Shown here in pieces: positions 7,426 to 15,222 of a DNA stretch of 17,933 bases. The stretch comes from Desulfobulbaceae bacterium (GTDB lineage: Bacteria > Desulfobacterota > Desulfobulbia > Desulfobulbales > SURF-16). The notes beneath the pieces were generated by a model. The model saw only the letters and a list, made by a program, of their open reading frames with translations, did no database searches and had not been told where the DNA came from. Both the position numbers and the translations under genes were made by a program. Position 1 is the stretch's first letter, and every line of letters starts with the position of its first letter. The stretch covers positions 1 to 17,933 of the forward strand of contig JANTFJ010000008.1 of assembly GCA_024763495.1 (NCBI GenBank), read 5' to 3'.

Positions 7426-8874
7426 ATGCAAATTTCAAATATGTTCAGCCATTATACGATTCGCCAGCGCCTGATCCTGCTCAACTATATTACCTTTGCT
7501 CTCATTTTTGCCCTGGTTTTTATTTACAGTTACCAGCTTGTCTCACTGGAACATAAGCTGGTTGTCATGGAGCAGACAGATGATCTTTTTAACAGTATCC
7601 TCGAACTGCGTCGTTATGAAAAAAATATAATCCTTCAACTTGAGGATGAAGACAACCTGGCAAAAGCTGAAGATTCATTAAAGGATATAGCAGGCCTTTT
7701 TAACCAGCTGTCTCCCAAGCTCAGCGAGCTGCCGGCAAATGATCAGTTCCTCCGCTTAAAGAAAAATTTTACCGCATACCGGAATATTTTTAATCGCTGG
7801 TGCGCCGGCGAGGACTGCGTAATGTCCGCGGCCGGGACACAGGATAATATCCTGATCCGTCAACATGGCCAGGAACTGGTAGAGAATGCGGCTGAACTGG
7901 ACAGGCTGAACCGCAGGTATATCAGCCAGGGGTTTAAGAGGATTTTCTTTTGGCTCACCTTTATGCCGGTTGTGATTTTTGTAACCGGGGCAATAATTTT
8001 CTTTACCCATATAAAAAATATATTAAACCGCCTTTCTTCGCTGCAAAAGGCGACAAAGGATATGACTGCCGGGGAGATAAAACCCATTCCAATTTTAAAG
8101 AGTCCGGATGAAATTACCGAGCTGGTTTTAAGTTTCAATAAGGCAGTGGCGGAACTCGGCCAGAAACAGGAGGAGTTGATTCAGTCAAAAAAAATGGCTA
8201 CTATCGGAACTTTTTCCTCCGGTATTGCCCATGAAATTAATAACCCCCTGAACAACATATCCCTGTCCACCGATGCCCTGTTGGAAGAATTTGACTCCAT
8301 GGACGAAGAGGAAATTAAAGAAATTCTCGATGATATCATGATCCAGACTGAGCGGGCCAGCAAGATTGTCCGAAACCTGCTGGATTTTTCCAGGGCCAAA
8401 TCTTCTGAGTCAGAGCCATTGTATATCGATTATATCCTGCATAAGACAACGGATCTTATCGCAAATGAACTTAATATTCATAAGATTACTCTGGAAAAAG
8501 AGATTGACGACATGCTGCCCATGGTTAATGGTGATCTGCAGAAACTCCAGCAGGTTTTTCTGAACCTGATTATCAATGCCGAGCAGGCCATTGTCGAGGA
8601 TGGAAAAATTTCCGTTCATGCCATGGCCACAGATAACGGCTATGTCCGCACCAGCATCAGTGACACCGGGCCTGGAATTGACCCGGAACATCTCAGCCAG
8701 ATTTTTGATCCTTTCTTTACCACCAAGGAGGCGGGCAAGGGAACCGGCCTGGGCCTGGCAATTGTTTATGGTATTGTCAAAAAACACGGCGGTTATATTG
8801 AAGTTGCCAGTGAGCTTGGCGAGGGCACGACATTTTCCGTTTATCTCCCGGCGTTACAGGAAGAAAAAATATAA
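7426..8874 (+). CDS. Membrane sensor histidine kinase (HAMP, HisKA, HATPase)
   Basis: This 482-aa kinase has two membrane segments (about 15-37 and 173-194) enclosing a roughly 135-residue, mostly helical periplasmic sensor region like four-helix-bundle sensors. A HAMP linker (about 195-247) follows, then the HisKA domain with phospho-acceptor His269 in SGIAHEINNPLNN, and the ATPase domain with the N box around N384 (LIINAEQA), G1 DTGPGID (413-419), the F box DPFFTTK and G2 GTGLGLAI (439-446). The sensor carries two cysteines, C126 and C131 (WCAGEDC), the only ones in the protein by my reading, which could form a redox-sensitive disulfide or bind a ligand. The ATG at 7426 has AAGGAGGAG just upstream. 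The gene lies 20 nt before its response regulator, so the pair is a dedicated two-component system. The signal is unknown. Confidence 0.93.
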   Translation: MQISNMFSHYTIRQRLILLNYITFALIFALVFIYSYQLVSLEHKLVVMEQTDDLFNSILELRRYEKNIILQLEDEDNLAKAEDSLKDIAGLFNQLSPKLSELPANDQFLRLKKNFTAYRNIFNRWCAGEDCVMSAAGTQDNILIRQHGQELVENAAELDRLNRRYISQGFKRIFFWLTFMPVVIFVTGAIIFFTHIKNILNRLSSLQKATKDMTAGEIKPIPILKSPDEITELVLSFNKAVAELGQKQEELIQSKKMATIGTFSSGIAHEINNPLNNISLSTDALLEEFDSMDEEEIKEILDDIMIQTERASKIVRNLLDFSRAKSSESEPLYIDYILHKTTDLIANELNIHKITLEKEIDDMLPMVNGDLQKLQQVFLNLIINAEQAIVEDGKISVHAMATDNGYVRTSISDTGPGIDPEHLSQIFDPFFTTKEAGKGTGLGLAIVYGIVKKHGGYIEVASELGEGTTFSVYLPALQEEKI

Positions 8875-8894
8875 AGAGCAGGCGCAGAGTAATT

Positions 8895-10247
8895 ATGAAT
8901 ATTGCCGTTGTTGACGATGAAGCTATTGCCAGAAAAATGATGAGCCGTATTCTAACCCGGGCCGGCTACCAGGTGGAAGCTTTTGCCGCGGCCCGGCCTT
9001 TTCTGGCCAAAATGGAACAATATCCCTTTACTGTTGTTTTTCTTGACTTACGATTGCCGGACATGGGGGGAATGGATGTCCTGACCCACATTAAAACCAG
9101 GCATCAGGCAACGGAAGTTATTGTCGTCACCGGCTATGGTTCCATTGAAAATGCCGTGGAAGCGACCAAAAAGGGGGCTTTCCACTATTTAACCAAACCT
9201 TGTCGTAAACATGATCTCTGCCTGATGGCTGAGCGGGTGGCAGAAAAAATAAATTTACGCAGGGAGAATATTCGGCAGAAGTCTAATGCCGGCAATAATG
9301 GGTTATTGCCCGGTTTTATCGGCAACAGTGCTGCCATGCGGGCGATTTTTGAAACCATTGACAAGGTTGCCCAGGTAAACTGCAATGTTCTGCTGGAAGC
9401 TGAAACCGGTACCGGCAAGCAGTTGACTGCCCGGGCGATTCACGAACTGGGGCCAAGAAAACAGAAGCCGTTTGTCTATTTTAACTGCGGCGGTTTTACG
9501 GAAGAACTTATCTGCAGCGAATTATTCGGTCATGAACAGGGGGCCTTTACCGGGGCCTCCGCCCGCAAAATCGGCCTGTTTGAATCAGCCGCCGGCGGCA
9601 CAGTGCTTCTTGATGAGATCGGCGAGATGCCGATGTCCATGCAGGTCAAGCTGCTGCATGTCCTCCAGGAACGGCAGATTCTCAGGGTAGGAGGCACCAG
9701 GCCGATTGATCTTAATATTCGCATCATCGCCGCAACCAATAAGGATCTCAAACAGCTTATCGCGCAGGATAAATTCCGGGAGGATCTCTACTATCGGCTC
9801 AATGTGGTTACAATCAGTCTGCCCAGGCTTTGCGAACGCCGGGAGGATATTCCCCTGCTTGTTCATCATTTTATCACCAAGGTCAACAAGGCCTTTTCAA
9901 AAAATATCAAGACTGTTTCAGCCCCGGCCCTTGACCTGTTGATGCACTATAGTTTTCCGGGAAATGTTAGAGAACTGGAAAATATAATTCAACATGCCGC
10001 AGCCTTAAGTGAGGGTGAGAAATTGTTTCCGGAAGATTTTCCGGATCGGCTGCGGAAACTAACCGCGAAGTATAATTTTAACGAAGATTTCCTGCCCATG
10101 GACGAAGTAGAAAAAAAACACATTTCTAAAATTTTAGCCAAGACCGGCTATAATATAAAAACAGCAAGCAAGATATTAAAAATGTCCAGAACCACCCTGT
10201 GGCGGAGAATGAAAAAATATCGTCTTGCCAATTACCCCAGCCCTTAA
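8895..10247 (+). CDS. NtrC-family sigma-54-dependent response regulator
   Basis: This 450-aa activator has three domains: a receiver (1-120; acidic D7/D8, phospho-acceptor D51, T79, K101), a sigma-54 interaction AAA+ domain (about 140-380; Walker A ETGTGK at 170-175, the sigma-54-contacting GAFTGA loop at 216-221, Walker B LLDEIGE at 238-244), and a C-terminal Fis-type helix-turn-helix (about 405-443, ending SRTTLWRRMKKY). All residues needed for phosphorylation, ATP hydrolysis and sigma-54 contact appear present. It is phosphorylated, presumably, by the kinase encoded 20 nt upstream. Three GTTTCA-N3-TGAAAC palindromes and a strong sigma-54 promoter start right after its stop codon, so its likely target is the TSUP operon downstream. 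Target assignment is inference from position. Confidence 0.95.
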   Translation: MNIAVVDDEAIARKMMSRILTRAGYQVEAFAAARPFLAKMEQYPFTVVFLDLRLPDMGGMDVLTHIKTRHQATEVIVVTGYGSIENAVEATKKGAFHYLTKPCRKHDLCLMAERVAEKINLRRENIRQKSNAGNNGLLPGFIGNSAAMRAIFETIDKVAQVNCNVLLEAETGTGKQLTARAIHELGPRKQKPFVYFNCGGFTEELICSELFGHEQGAFTGASARKIGLFESAAGGTVLLDEIGEMPMSMQVKLLHVLQERQILRVGGTRPIDLNIRIIAATNKDLKQLIAQDKFREDLYYRLNVVTISLPRLCERREDIPLLVHHFITKVNKAFSKNIKTVSAPALDLLMHYSFPGNVRELENIIQHAAALSEGEKLFPEDFPDRLRKLTAKYNFNEDFLPMDEVEKKHISKILAKTGYNIKTASKILKMSRTTLWRRMKKYRLANYPSP

Positions 10248-10262
10248 GTTTCATTTTGAAAC
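10248..10262. promoter_or_regulatory. Activator binding site 1 (15-bp palindrome)
   Basis: GTTTCATTTTGAAAC is a perfect 6-3-6 palindrome starting directly after the stop codon of the response regulator gene. It is the farthest of three identical-pattern sites, roughly 375 nt upstream of the predicted sigma-54 start point, fitting an enhancer bound by a Fis-type dimer. Confidence 0.7.
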
Positions 10263-10300
10263 AGTCCCTTTACTTATTTAGAACTATTCTGTAGTGTTAG

Positions 10301-10334
10301 GCATAAAAGGCAGCCATACCGGCTACTTTTATGC
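10301..10334 (+). terminator. Strong hairpin after the response regulator gene
   Basis: GCATAAAAGGCAGCC (10301-10315) pairs with GGCTACTTTTATGC (10321-10334) around the loop ATACC, giving about 13 pairs with a small internal loop. It lies 53 nt after the stop codon and could end the two-component transcript. No run of T follows, so it could also be a structural element between activator sites 1 and 2. Confidence 0.45.
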
Positions 10335-10372
10335 AGAGTGTCGATATTTAACTTTTCTGGCAACCAGCCTTT

Positions 10373-10387
10373 ATTTCAAATTGAAAC
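10373..10387. promoter_or_regulatory. Activator binding site 2 (15-bp palindrome)
   Basis: ATTTCAAATTGAAAC matches GTTTCA-N3-TGAAAC except for the first base. It lies 125 nt after the start of site 1 and about 250 nt upstream of the predicted transcription start. Confidence 0.65.
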
Positions 10388-10452
10388 AAAGCATTGATGT
10401 AAATTTTATTACTATCTGATTTTACGCTATTTTGCCCAACTTGCCCCTTTGC

Positions 10453-10467
10453 GTTTCAACCTGAAAC
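10453..10467. promoter_or_regulatory. Activator binding site 3 (15-bp palindrome)
   Basis: GTTTCAACCTGAAAC is a perfect 6-3-6 palindrome, 80 nt after the start of site 2 and about 170 nt upstream of the predicted transcription start, the usual distance for sigma-54 enhancers. Confidence 0.7.
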
Positions 10468-10605
10468 ACAAGTAACTCTTAAGCATTAAGAAATAACTTT
10501 TCTACTGATTTACCCAGTGTTTATTCTGTAAAAATTGAAAGATAACAGGCTGAAATAACTTTATTTTTTCCATTATTCTCTGTAGCTTCAGCAATATGTC
10601 ATCAC

Positions 10606-10621
10606 TGGCACCTCAATTGCT
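10606..10621 (+). promoter_or_regulatory. Sigma-54 (-24/-12) promoter of the TSUP operon
   Basis: TGGCACCTCAATTGCT matches the sigma-54 consensus TGGCAC-N5-TTGCW at every defined position, with GG at 10607-10608 and GC at 10619-10620. Transcription would start near 10632, leaving a leader of about 270 nt before the transporter gene. A sigma-54 activator gene directly upstream and three palindromic sites in between make this a strong call. Confidence 0.88.
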
Positions 10622-10693
10622 ATCTCTACTTGTATGACCGGATACCAAGGCTCTGTTTTTCATCCCGAATTATCCCGGAAACGTAAAAGTGGG

Positions 10694-10714
10694 GATGCCT
10701 GTCCGGCAGTCATC
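10694..10714 (+). other. Hairpin in the operon leader
   Basis: GATGCCTG (10694-10701) and CAGTCATC (10707-10714) pair with one mismatch around the 5-nt loop TCCGG, about 60 nt into the predicted transcript and just ahead of the ribosome binding site of the tiny ORF. The role is unknown. Confidence 0.35.
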
Positions 10715-10747
10715 TCTTAAGGATAAACAAAGATACAGGAGGTAAAC

Positions 10748-10780
10748 ATGGAAAAACGAATAAAAGATTACGGCACCTGA
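10748..10780 (+). CDS. Tiny leader ORF (10 codons) with strong ribosome binding site
   Basis: An ATG at 10748 follows a near-perfect Shine-Dalgarno sequence (AGGAGG, 5 nt spacing) and encodes MEKRIKDYGT before a TGA at 10778. The same frame then stays open for 19 more codons (LVAGNDIKLFKTNVSFKMI) to a TAA at 10838. It could be a regulatory leader peptide, a short gene broken by a TGG-to-TGA change, or a UGA read through as selenocysteine. The ribosome binding site is stronger than chance would suggest in non-coding DNA. It lies 121 nt before the transporter start, in the sigma-54 leader. No homologue is recognised. Confidence 0.4.
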   Translation: MEKRIKDYGT

Positions 10781-10841
10781 CTGGTCGCCGGGAATGATAT
10801 AAAAACTGTTCAAGACTAATGTGTCATTTAAAATGATCTAA

Positions 10842-10875
10842 CGGCTCAAAATACAAAGTTATTTTTGAGTGAGCC
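10842..10875 (+). promoter_or_regulatory. Hairpin just upstream of the transporter ribosome binding site
   Basis: GGCTCA (10842-10847) can pair with TGAGCC (10870-10875), or CTCAAAATA can pair with TATTTTTGAG inside it with one bulge. The two folds compete. The element ends 9 nt before the GAGGAGG ribosome binding site, so it could modulate translation or protect the mRNA end; this is inference. Confidence 0.35.
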
Positions 10876-10901
10876 CTAAGGAAAGAGGAGGTTAAAATAT
10901 T

Positions 10902-11834
10902 ATGTTACACATGTACTTACCCATAGCAGGAAACAGCGTTAATGTTTTCCTGATCTTCGGCCTGGGCGGCTTTGTCGGTCTGCTTTCAGGTATTTTCGGC
11001 GTAGGAGGCGGTTTTCTCATGACTCCGCTGCTCATGATGTTCGGCATTCCACCCACCGTGGCCGCTGCCTCTGATTCAAACCAGATTGTCGGGGCCTCCA
11101 CTTCTGGAACCCTGGCTCATATGCGGCTAGGTAACGTGGATATTCCCATGGGCGTTATGCTGCTTATCGGCGGTGTTGGCGGTGGTGCCATCGGTGTCCA
11201 GATCATCAAAATTCTAAAAGCCATGGGCAATGCTGATTTCCTGATTGCCATAACCTATGTCATCATGCTTGGCGGCGTGGGCGGCTATATGTTCTGGGAA
11301 AGCCTCCAGGGCCTGAAAAAAAGCAAAAATGCCCCTGCTGAAGAAAGCTCTGCTCCGGAACCAAATGATGGCAAGAAATCATTAGTGCAGAAACTGCCCC
11401 TGCAGTACAAGTTTGCCAAATCAGGCTGTGAAATCTCCATGCTGCTTCCTCTCGGCTTTGGTATCCTGGTGGGTATCCTGGCTGCCATCATGGGCGTGGG
11501 CGGCGGTTTTATCATGGTTCCGGTTATGGTCTATCTCCTGCGGATGCCCATGCATGTAGTTGTCGGCACCAGTCTTTTTCAGATTCTCTTTACCTGTGTC
11601 AACGTAACCATATTGCAGTCATACAGTAACCATACTGTTGACTTTGTCCTTGCTGTTCTTCTGCTCCTGGGATCAACTATCGGCGCCCAGGTAGGGACAG
11701 CGGTTTCAAAACGGCTTAACGCTGATCAGTTGAAAATCATGCTGGCCAGCCTTGTGCTGCTGGTTTGCGCCAAGATGATGGCCGGTTTGTTGATGACCCC
11801 GACGATTATGGTAGCCCTCAAGGGAGGTCATTGA
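10902..11834 (+). CDS. TSUP-family (TauE/SafE) membrane transporter
   Basis: This 310-aa hydrophobic protein has the two-repeat architecture of the TSUP family: GIFGVGGGFLMTP (30-42) opens the first half and AIMGVGGGFIMVP (195-207) the second, each starting a bundle of membrane helices (about eight in total). A charged loop (about 138-175, rich in Lys, Glu and Pro) joins the halves. TSUP members export sulfite or sulfonates or import thiosulfate and other small anions; the substrate here is not determinable. The ATG at 10902 has GAGGAGG 10 nt upstream; a second in-frame ATG lies at 10911. It is the first large gene after the sigma-54 promoter, and a TIGR02186-like gene starts 1 nt after its stop, a pairing known from alphaproteobacterial genomes. 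Confidence 0.9.
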   Translation: MLHMYLPIAGNSVNVFLIFGLGGFVGLLSGIFGVGGGFLMTPLLMMFGIPPTVAAASDSNQIVGASTSGTLAHMRLGNVDIPMGVMLLIGGVGGGAIGVQIIKILKAMGNADFLIAITYVIMLGGVGGYMFWESLQGLKKSKNAPAEESSAPEPNDGKKSLVQKLPLQYKFAKSGCEISMLLPLGFGILVGILAAIMGVGGGFIMVPVMVYLLRMPMHVVVGTSLFQILFTCVNVTILQSYSNHTVDFVLAVLLLLGSTIGAQVGTAVSKRLNADQLKIMLASLVLLVCAKMMAGLLMTPTIMVALKGGH

Positions 11835-11835
11835 T

Positions 11836-12627
11836 ATGAGTAAGGGAAAAAATACAATGAATCGACTGGGATATGGTTTTTTGATGATTGTTGCGGCAAG
11901 CCTGGCCTGGCTCGGTACATCCTGGGCGGCGGATAATCCTCTGAGCCTGGAACTTGCCAACGCGAAAATTCAAATATCAACATTTTATGATGGGACAACC
12001 CTGGATGTCACCGGCACCCTGCCGGCTGAGGCGGATGCTGTTATCCAGGTAAGCGGCCCGAAAAAGGATGTTCATCTCAAGCAGAAGGGCAAGGTTGCCG
12101 GCTTCCTGTGGATGAATAAATATGATGTCTCACTGGAAAATACTCCGGCTGTGTATATGGTATATACTCCGACCGGGGCAACAGAAAAATTTTTAAATCC
12201 GGAACTGGGAGTGGGCTATAAGGCCCTGGTTAATGGTATTGCCATTGAGCCTGAATCAGCGGATAAGGAGTTTATTTTCGGCGAATATGTCAAACTTATG
12301 GAAGAAGCAGGCGTTTATGCCGTTAATGAAGGCACAATTAAATATGGAGCGGTCAGCAACGGGGTAAAATCGTTCAGCGCCACCCTGACTATTCCTTCAT
12401 TAATGAGCGCCGGCGATTACACGGTTGAAGCCCTTGCCGTCGACAACGGCACGGTTACAGGCCGCAACAGTAAAAAGCTGACCCTGGAGCTTGTCGGCCT
12501 GCCGGCAAGTATCTCCAATTTGGCCTATGGCAAGCCCCTGCTCTTCGGGATCATGGCCGTGGTTATTGCCATTGCCACCGGCCTGATTATCGGTGTAATT
12601 TTCAAGGGCGGCGGCGGAGCCCATTAA
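11836..12627 (+). CDS. TIGR02186-like anchored periplasmic protein
   Basis: This 263-aa protein begins with a signal peptide (basic start, hydrophobic 11-30, likely cut near SWA-AD at 31-32), then has a periplasmic beta-rich domain (about 33-230) and a C-terminal membrane helix (about 235-256) with a short glycine-rich tail. The segment FYDGTTLDVTG (50-60) and later GPKKDVHLKQKGKVAGFLWM (74-93) match the TIGR02186/Alph_Pro_TM family pattern, recalled from memory. These proteins are often encoded next to TSUP transporters, but their role is not known; a partner subunit or assembly factor is plausible. The start at 11836 has AGGGAGG 8 nt upstream, inside the end of the transporter gene. The dikinase-like gene follows after 33 nt. 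Confidence 0.8.
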   Translation: MSKGKNTMNRLGYGFLMIVAASLAWLGTSWAADNPLSLELANAKIQISTFYDGTTLDVTGTLPAEADAVIQVSGPKKDVHLKQKGKVAGFLWMNKYDVSLENTPAVYMVYTPTGATEKFLNPELGVGYKALVNGIAIEPESADKEFIFGEYVKLMEEAGVYAVNEGTIKYGAVSNGVKSFSATLTIPSLMSAGDYTVEALAVDNGTVTGRNSKKLTLELVGLPASISNLAYGKPLLFGIMAVVIAIATGLIIGVIFKGGGGAH

Positions 12628-12660
12628 GCAAATCTGCTTTTTATAAGGACAGAGAAGACA

Positions 12661-15222
12661 ATGACGAATTTTCTGCACCGGATTGGTCAAATTTTTCAAA
12701 AAAAAGATCAGGAATCTGTGCCGTTCAAGATTCTCTTCACCGATTTTAAGAAGAGTCTGGAATTGAACAATCAGATTCTTGATCTTATCGCTGCGGCAAA
12801 TGACAAGCTGAGCGGCGACTACATCTTTGATGAGCAGTATATCCAGACTACCTGCCGAAAACTGGCTGACCTGGTGCGGGAACTCATTGTCACCATCAAT
12901 CATCTTACCGGGCAGAAGTACCCGGATCTTTATAATATTTTTCATCATATTGAAGAAAATATTGAGGCTGTTCTCAAGGGTGACATTCTCTATTCGATTG
13001 ATGATTATACCCTGGCCTATACCTCCATATCCAGAAGGATAGTTGACGCTGTGGGTGGGAAAAATGCTCATGTCGCCGAGATAGGTTCCCAGCTTGGGCT
13101 CCGAATTCCCCAGGGGTTTGCCATAACCACGGCAGCGTTTTCCGCCTTCTGGCAGCAGAACAATCTGGCAGAAATTGTTTCCGCGACCACGGAGCAATGG
13201 CAGCAGAAAATAATAACAGTTAACGATGCTGCTCAAAAAATTCAACAGGCAATCAACAATTCGGCCTTGCCGGCAAAACTTGAACGAGAAATTATAGAGG
13301 CAGCTGAAGAAGTAAGTAAAGAACAAGAGGAAACAACTCCTCGTTTTGCTGTTCGTTCCAGCGCTCTGGGTGAGGATGATGTCAGGTCGTTTGCCGGTCA
13401 GTATCATACCAGCCTGAATATCCCTATTAAAAAGATGCCGGAAGCTTACAAAGAGGTGGTTGCCAGTCTTTACAACCCGGAGGCCATGGAATACCGCTTA
13501 CTTCAGGATTTCCGGCCTAATGAAATTATGATGGCCGTGGCCTGTCAGCTGATGATTCAAGCAAAGACCAGCGGCGTAATGTACAGTTACGATCCGGTTC
13601 AACCGGAAACGGAAACAATGATCATTAATTCTGCCTGGGGGCTGGGTGAGCCCATTGTCTCCGGTAAAATTCCCACTGATCATTTTGTCCTTGACCGGCA
13701 GCCTCCTCATGATATTCATGAAGTACAGATTGTCCACAAAATTGAAAAAATGGTAATCAAGGGGGATGAGGGGATTATCCTTGAACCGGTGGAGGAATTG
13801 CATGGTTCGGAATCAAGCCTTAAAGAACCGCAATTGCAAGAGTTGGCGGAAATCGGCCTGCAACTGGAGAAATACTTTAAAAAACCGCAGGATATTGAAT
13901 TCGCAATAGATCAGCAGGACAATATTGTTGTATTGCAATCGCGACAGTTGGGATTACAGCAGGAAATAACTCCCAGGGCCTGTGACCTGACAGAACTTGT
14001 TGATAAATATCCGATTCTTCTCCGGGGTAAAGGCCATGCCGCCATGGGCGGCATAGCTGCCGGCCCGGTCTGGGTTTTGGAAAATGACGGTGATCTCAGC
14101 GATTTTCCCATGGGGGCAATCCTGGTGGCTCGCCATGCCTCACCGCAACTGGCTCGGGTTATCCATAAAGCCGGGGGGATTATTACTGATATCGGTTCTA
14201 CTACTGGTCATCTGGCCACGGTTCTCCGCGAATTTCGAATACCAGCCCTTTTTAACACGGAAAAAGCCACATCCCTGCTTAAATCCGGCCAGGAGATAAC
14301 TATTGACACGGAATGCCTGACCATTTATGAAGGAATTGTCAAGGAACTGAATTATTACAGTTTTCATGAAGAAGCCATTGAGGAAATGTACGAATACCGT
14401 CTTCTCCGCCGGGTGCTGAAAAGGATAGAACCCCTGAACCTGCTTGACCCAAAGGATGAAAATTTCAGCCCGCAGGGTTGTCAATCGTATCACGATCTGA
14501 CCCGTTTTATCCATGAAAAAGCGGTAGAAACAATTATTAATCTAAATTTTTATCATGCCCATAACCGCGATACCCAGGCCGGGCAACTGGTATGGGATTA
14601 TCCGCTGGATCTGATCCTGATCGATGTCGGCGGTGGAATCGAGACCGGGCCTGAAAAGGGGATAAAACCGGAACAGATACGTTCCGTTCCCATGCAGGCC
14701 CTGCTGCGCGGCATGTCATATCCCGGCATCTGGGATATGTCCCCCTCAAAGGTCGATTTCAGCAGCTTCATGTCCAGCCTGACCAGGACCTCGGCCACCA
14801 ACAATAATCCCGAGGAAATAGGTCGTAACCTGGCTGTAGTCTCGGCTGAATATACCAATATCAACTTCCGCCTGGGCTATCATTTTACCGTAATTGATAC
14901 CTATATATCCGACAGTATGCTGGATAATCATATCTATTTCAGATTTTCCGGCGGGGTAACGGATACAACCAGACGTTCGCGACGAGTTCGCCTGCTTGAT
15001 GAAATTTTGTCTTATTATGATTTTCTTTGTGAAATACATGGAGATACAGTAGTAGCTCGCTTGAAAAGAATGAACAAGAGGAGTATGTTGCAACGTTTGT
15101 TCCTGCTGGGACTGCTGGTCGGTTTTACCAGGCAGCTGGATGTCAAAATGATAAACGACTCTAAGATAACAATTTTTTTCGAGCAAATAAAAAACATAAT
15201 GGAGGAGAACAATGAGCAATGA
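12661..15222 (+). CDS. PEP-synthase-like dikinase with phospho-histidine domain and unassigned C-terminus
   Basis: This 853-aa cytoplasmic protein contains: a helical N-terminal region (about 20-125); a PEP/pyruvate-binding ATP-grasp domain (about 125-430, with VGGKNAHVAEIG at 131-142, RFAVRSSALGED at 228-239, TSGVMYSYDP at 303-312, WGLGEPIVSGKI at 326-337 and DIEFAIDQ at 411-418); and a swivelling phospho-histidine domain (about 455-545) with the catalytic His517 in GSTTGHLATVLREF. The remaining 300 residues do not show the TIM-barrel domain of PEP synthase or pyruvate phosphate dikinase, so the acceptor is probably not pyruvate. By analogy with rifampin phosphotransferase, ATP could phosphorylate His517, which passes phosphate to a substrate held by the C-terminal domain; this is inference. 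The response regulator gene overlaps its end by 11 nt. Confidence 0.82.
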   Translation: MTNFLHRIGQIFQKKDQESVPFKILFTDFKKSLELNNQILDLIAAANDKLSGDYIFDEQYIQTTCRKLADLVRELIVTINHLTGQKYPDLYNIFHHIEENIEAVLKGDILYSIDDYTLAYTSISRRIVDAVGGKNAHVAEIGSQLGLRIPQGFAITTAAFSAFWQQNNLAEIVSATTEQWQQKIITVNDAAQKIQQAINNSALPAKLEREIIEAAEEVSKEQEETTPRFAVRSSALGEDDVRSFAGQYHTSLNIPIKKMPEAYKEVVASLYNPEAMEYRLLQDFRPNEIMMAVACQLMIQAKTSGVMYSYDPVQPETETMIINSAWGLGEPIVSGKIPTDHFVLDRQPPHDIHEVQIVHKIEKMVIKGDEGIILEPVEELHGSESSLKEPQLQELAEIGLQLEKYFKKPQDIEFAIDQQDNIVVLQSRQLGLQQEITPRACDLTELVDKYPILLRGKGHAAMGGIAAGPVWVLENDGDLSDFPMGAILVARHASPQLARVIHKAGGIITDIGSTTGHLATVLREFRIPALFNTEKATSLLKSGQEITIDTECLTIYEGIVKELNYYSFHEEAIEEMYEYRLLRRVLKRIEPLNLLDPKDENFSPQGCQSYHDLTRFIHEKAVETIINLNFYHAHNRDTQAGQLVWDYPLDLILIDVGGGIETGPEKGIKPEQIRSVPMQALLRGMSYPGIWDMSPSKVDFSSFMSSLTRTSATNNNPEEIGRNLAVVSAEYTNINFRLGYHFTVIDTYISDSMLDNHIYFRFSGGVTDTTRRSRRVRLLDEILSYYDFLCEIHGDTVVARLKRMNKRSMLQRLFLLGLLVGFTRQLDVKMINDSKITIFFEQIKNIMEENNEQ

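Larger units (their letters stand above)
10248..10901. other. Control region and long leader of the TSUP operon
   Basis: This 654-nt gap holds, in order: activator site 1, a strong hairpin (10301-10334), activator sites 2 and 3, an AT-rich stretch, the sigma-54 promoter at 10606-10621 and a leader of about 270 nt with a tiny ORF (10748-10780) and hairpins. A near-match to an IHF site (CAA-N4-TTGAT, 10387-10398) overlaps the end of site 2. IHF-aided looping is usual for such promoters, but this site is weak. Confidence 0.6.

Noticed and set aside
10748..10840. Confident selenoprotein call for the leader mini-gene
   Set aside because: No homologue is recognised, there is no catalytic context, and the stem around the TGA is small; kept only as one of three readings.
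12400..13407. Long open frame on the minus strand (335 codons)
   Set aside because: It lies opposite the well-supported TIGR02186-like and dikinase-like genes, crosses their boundary, and shows no recognisable domain; a frame shadow is the simpler explanation.
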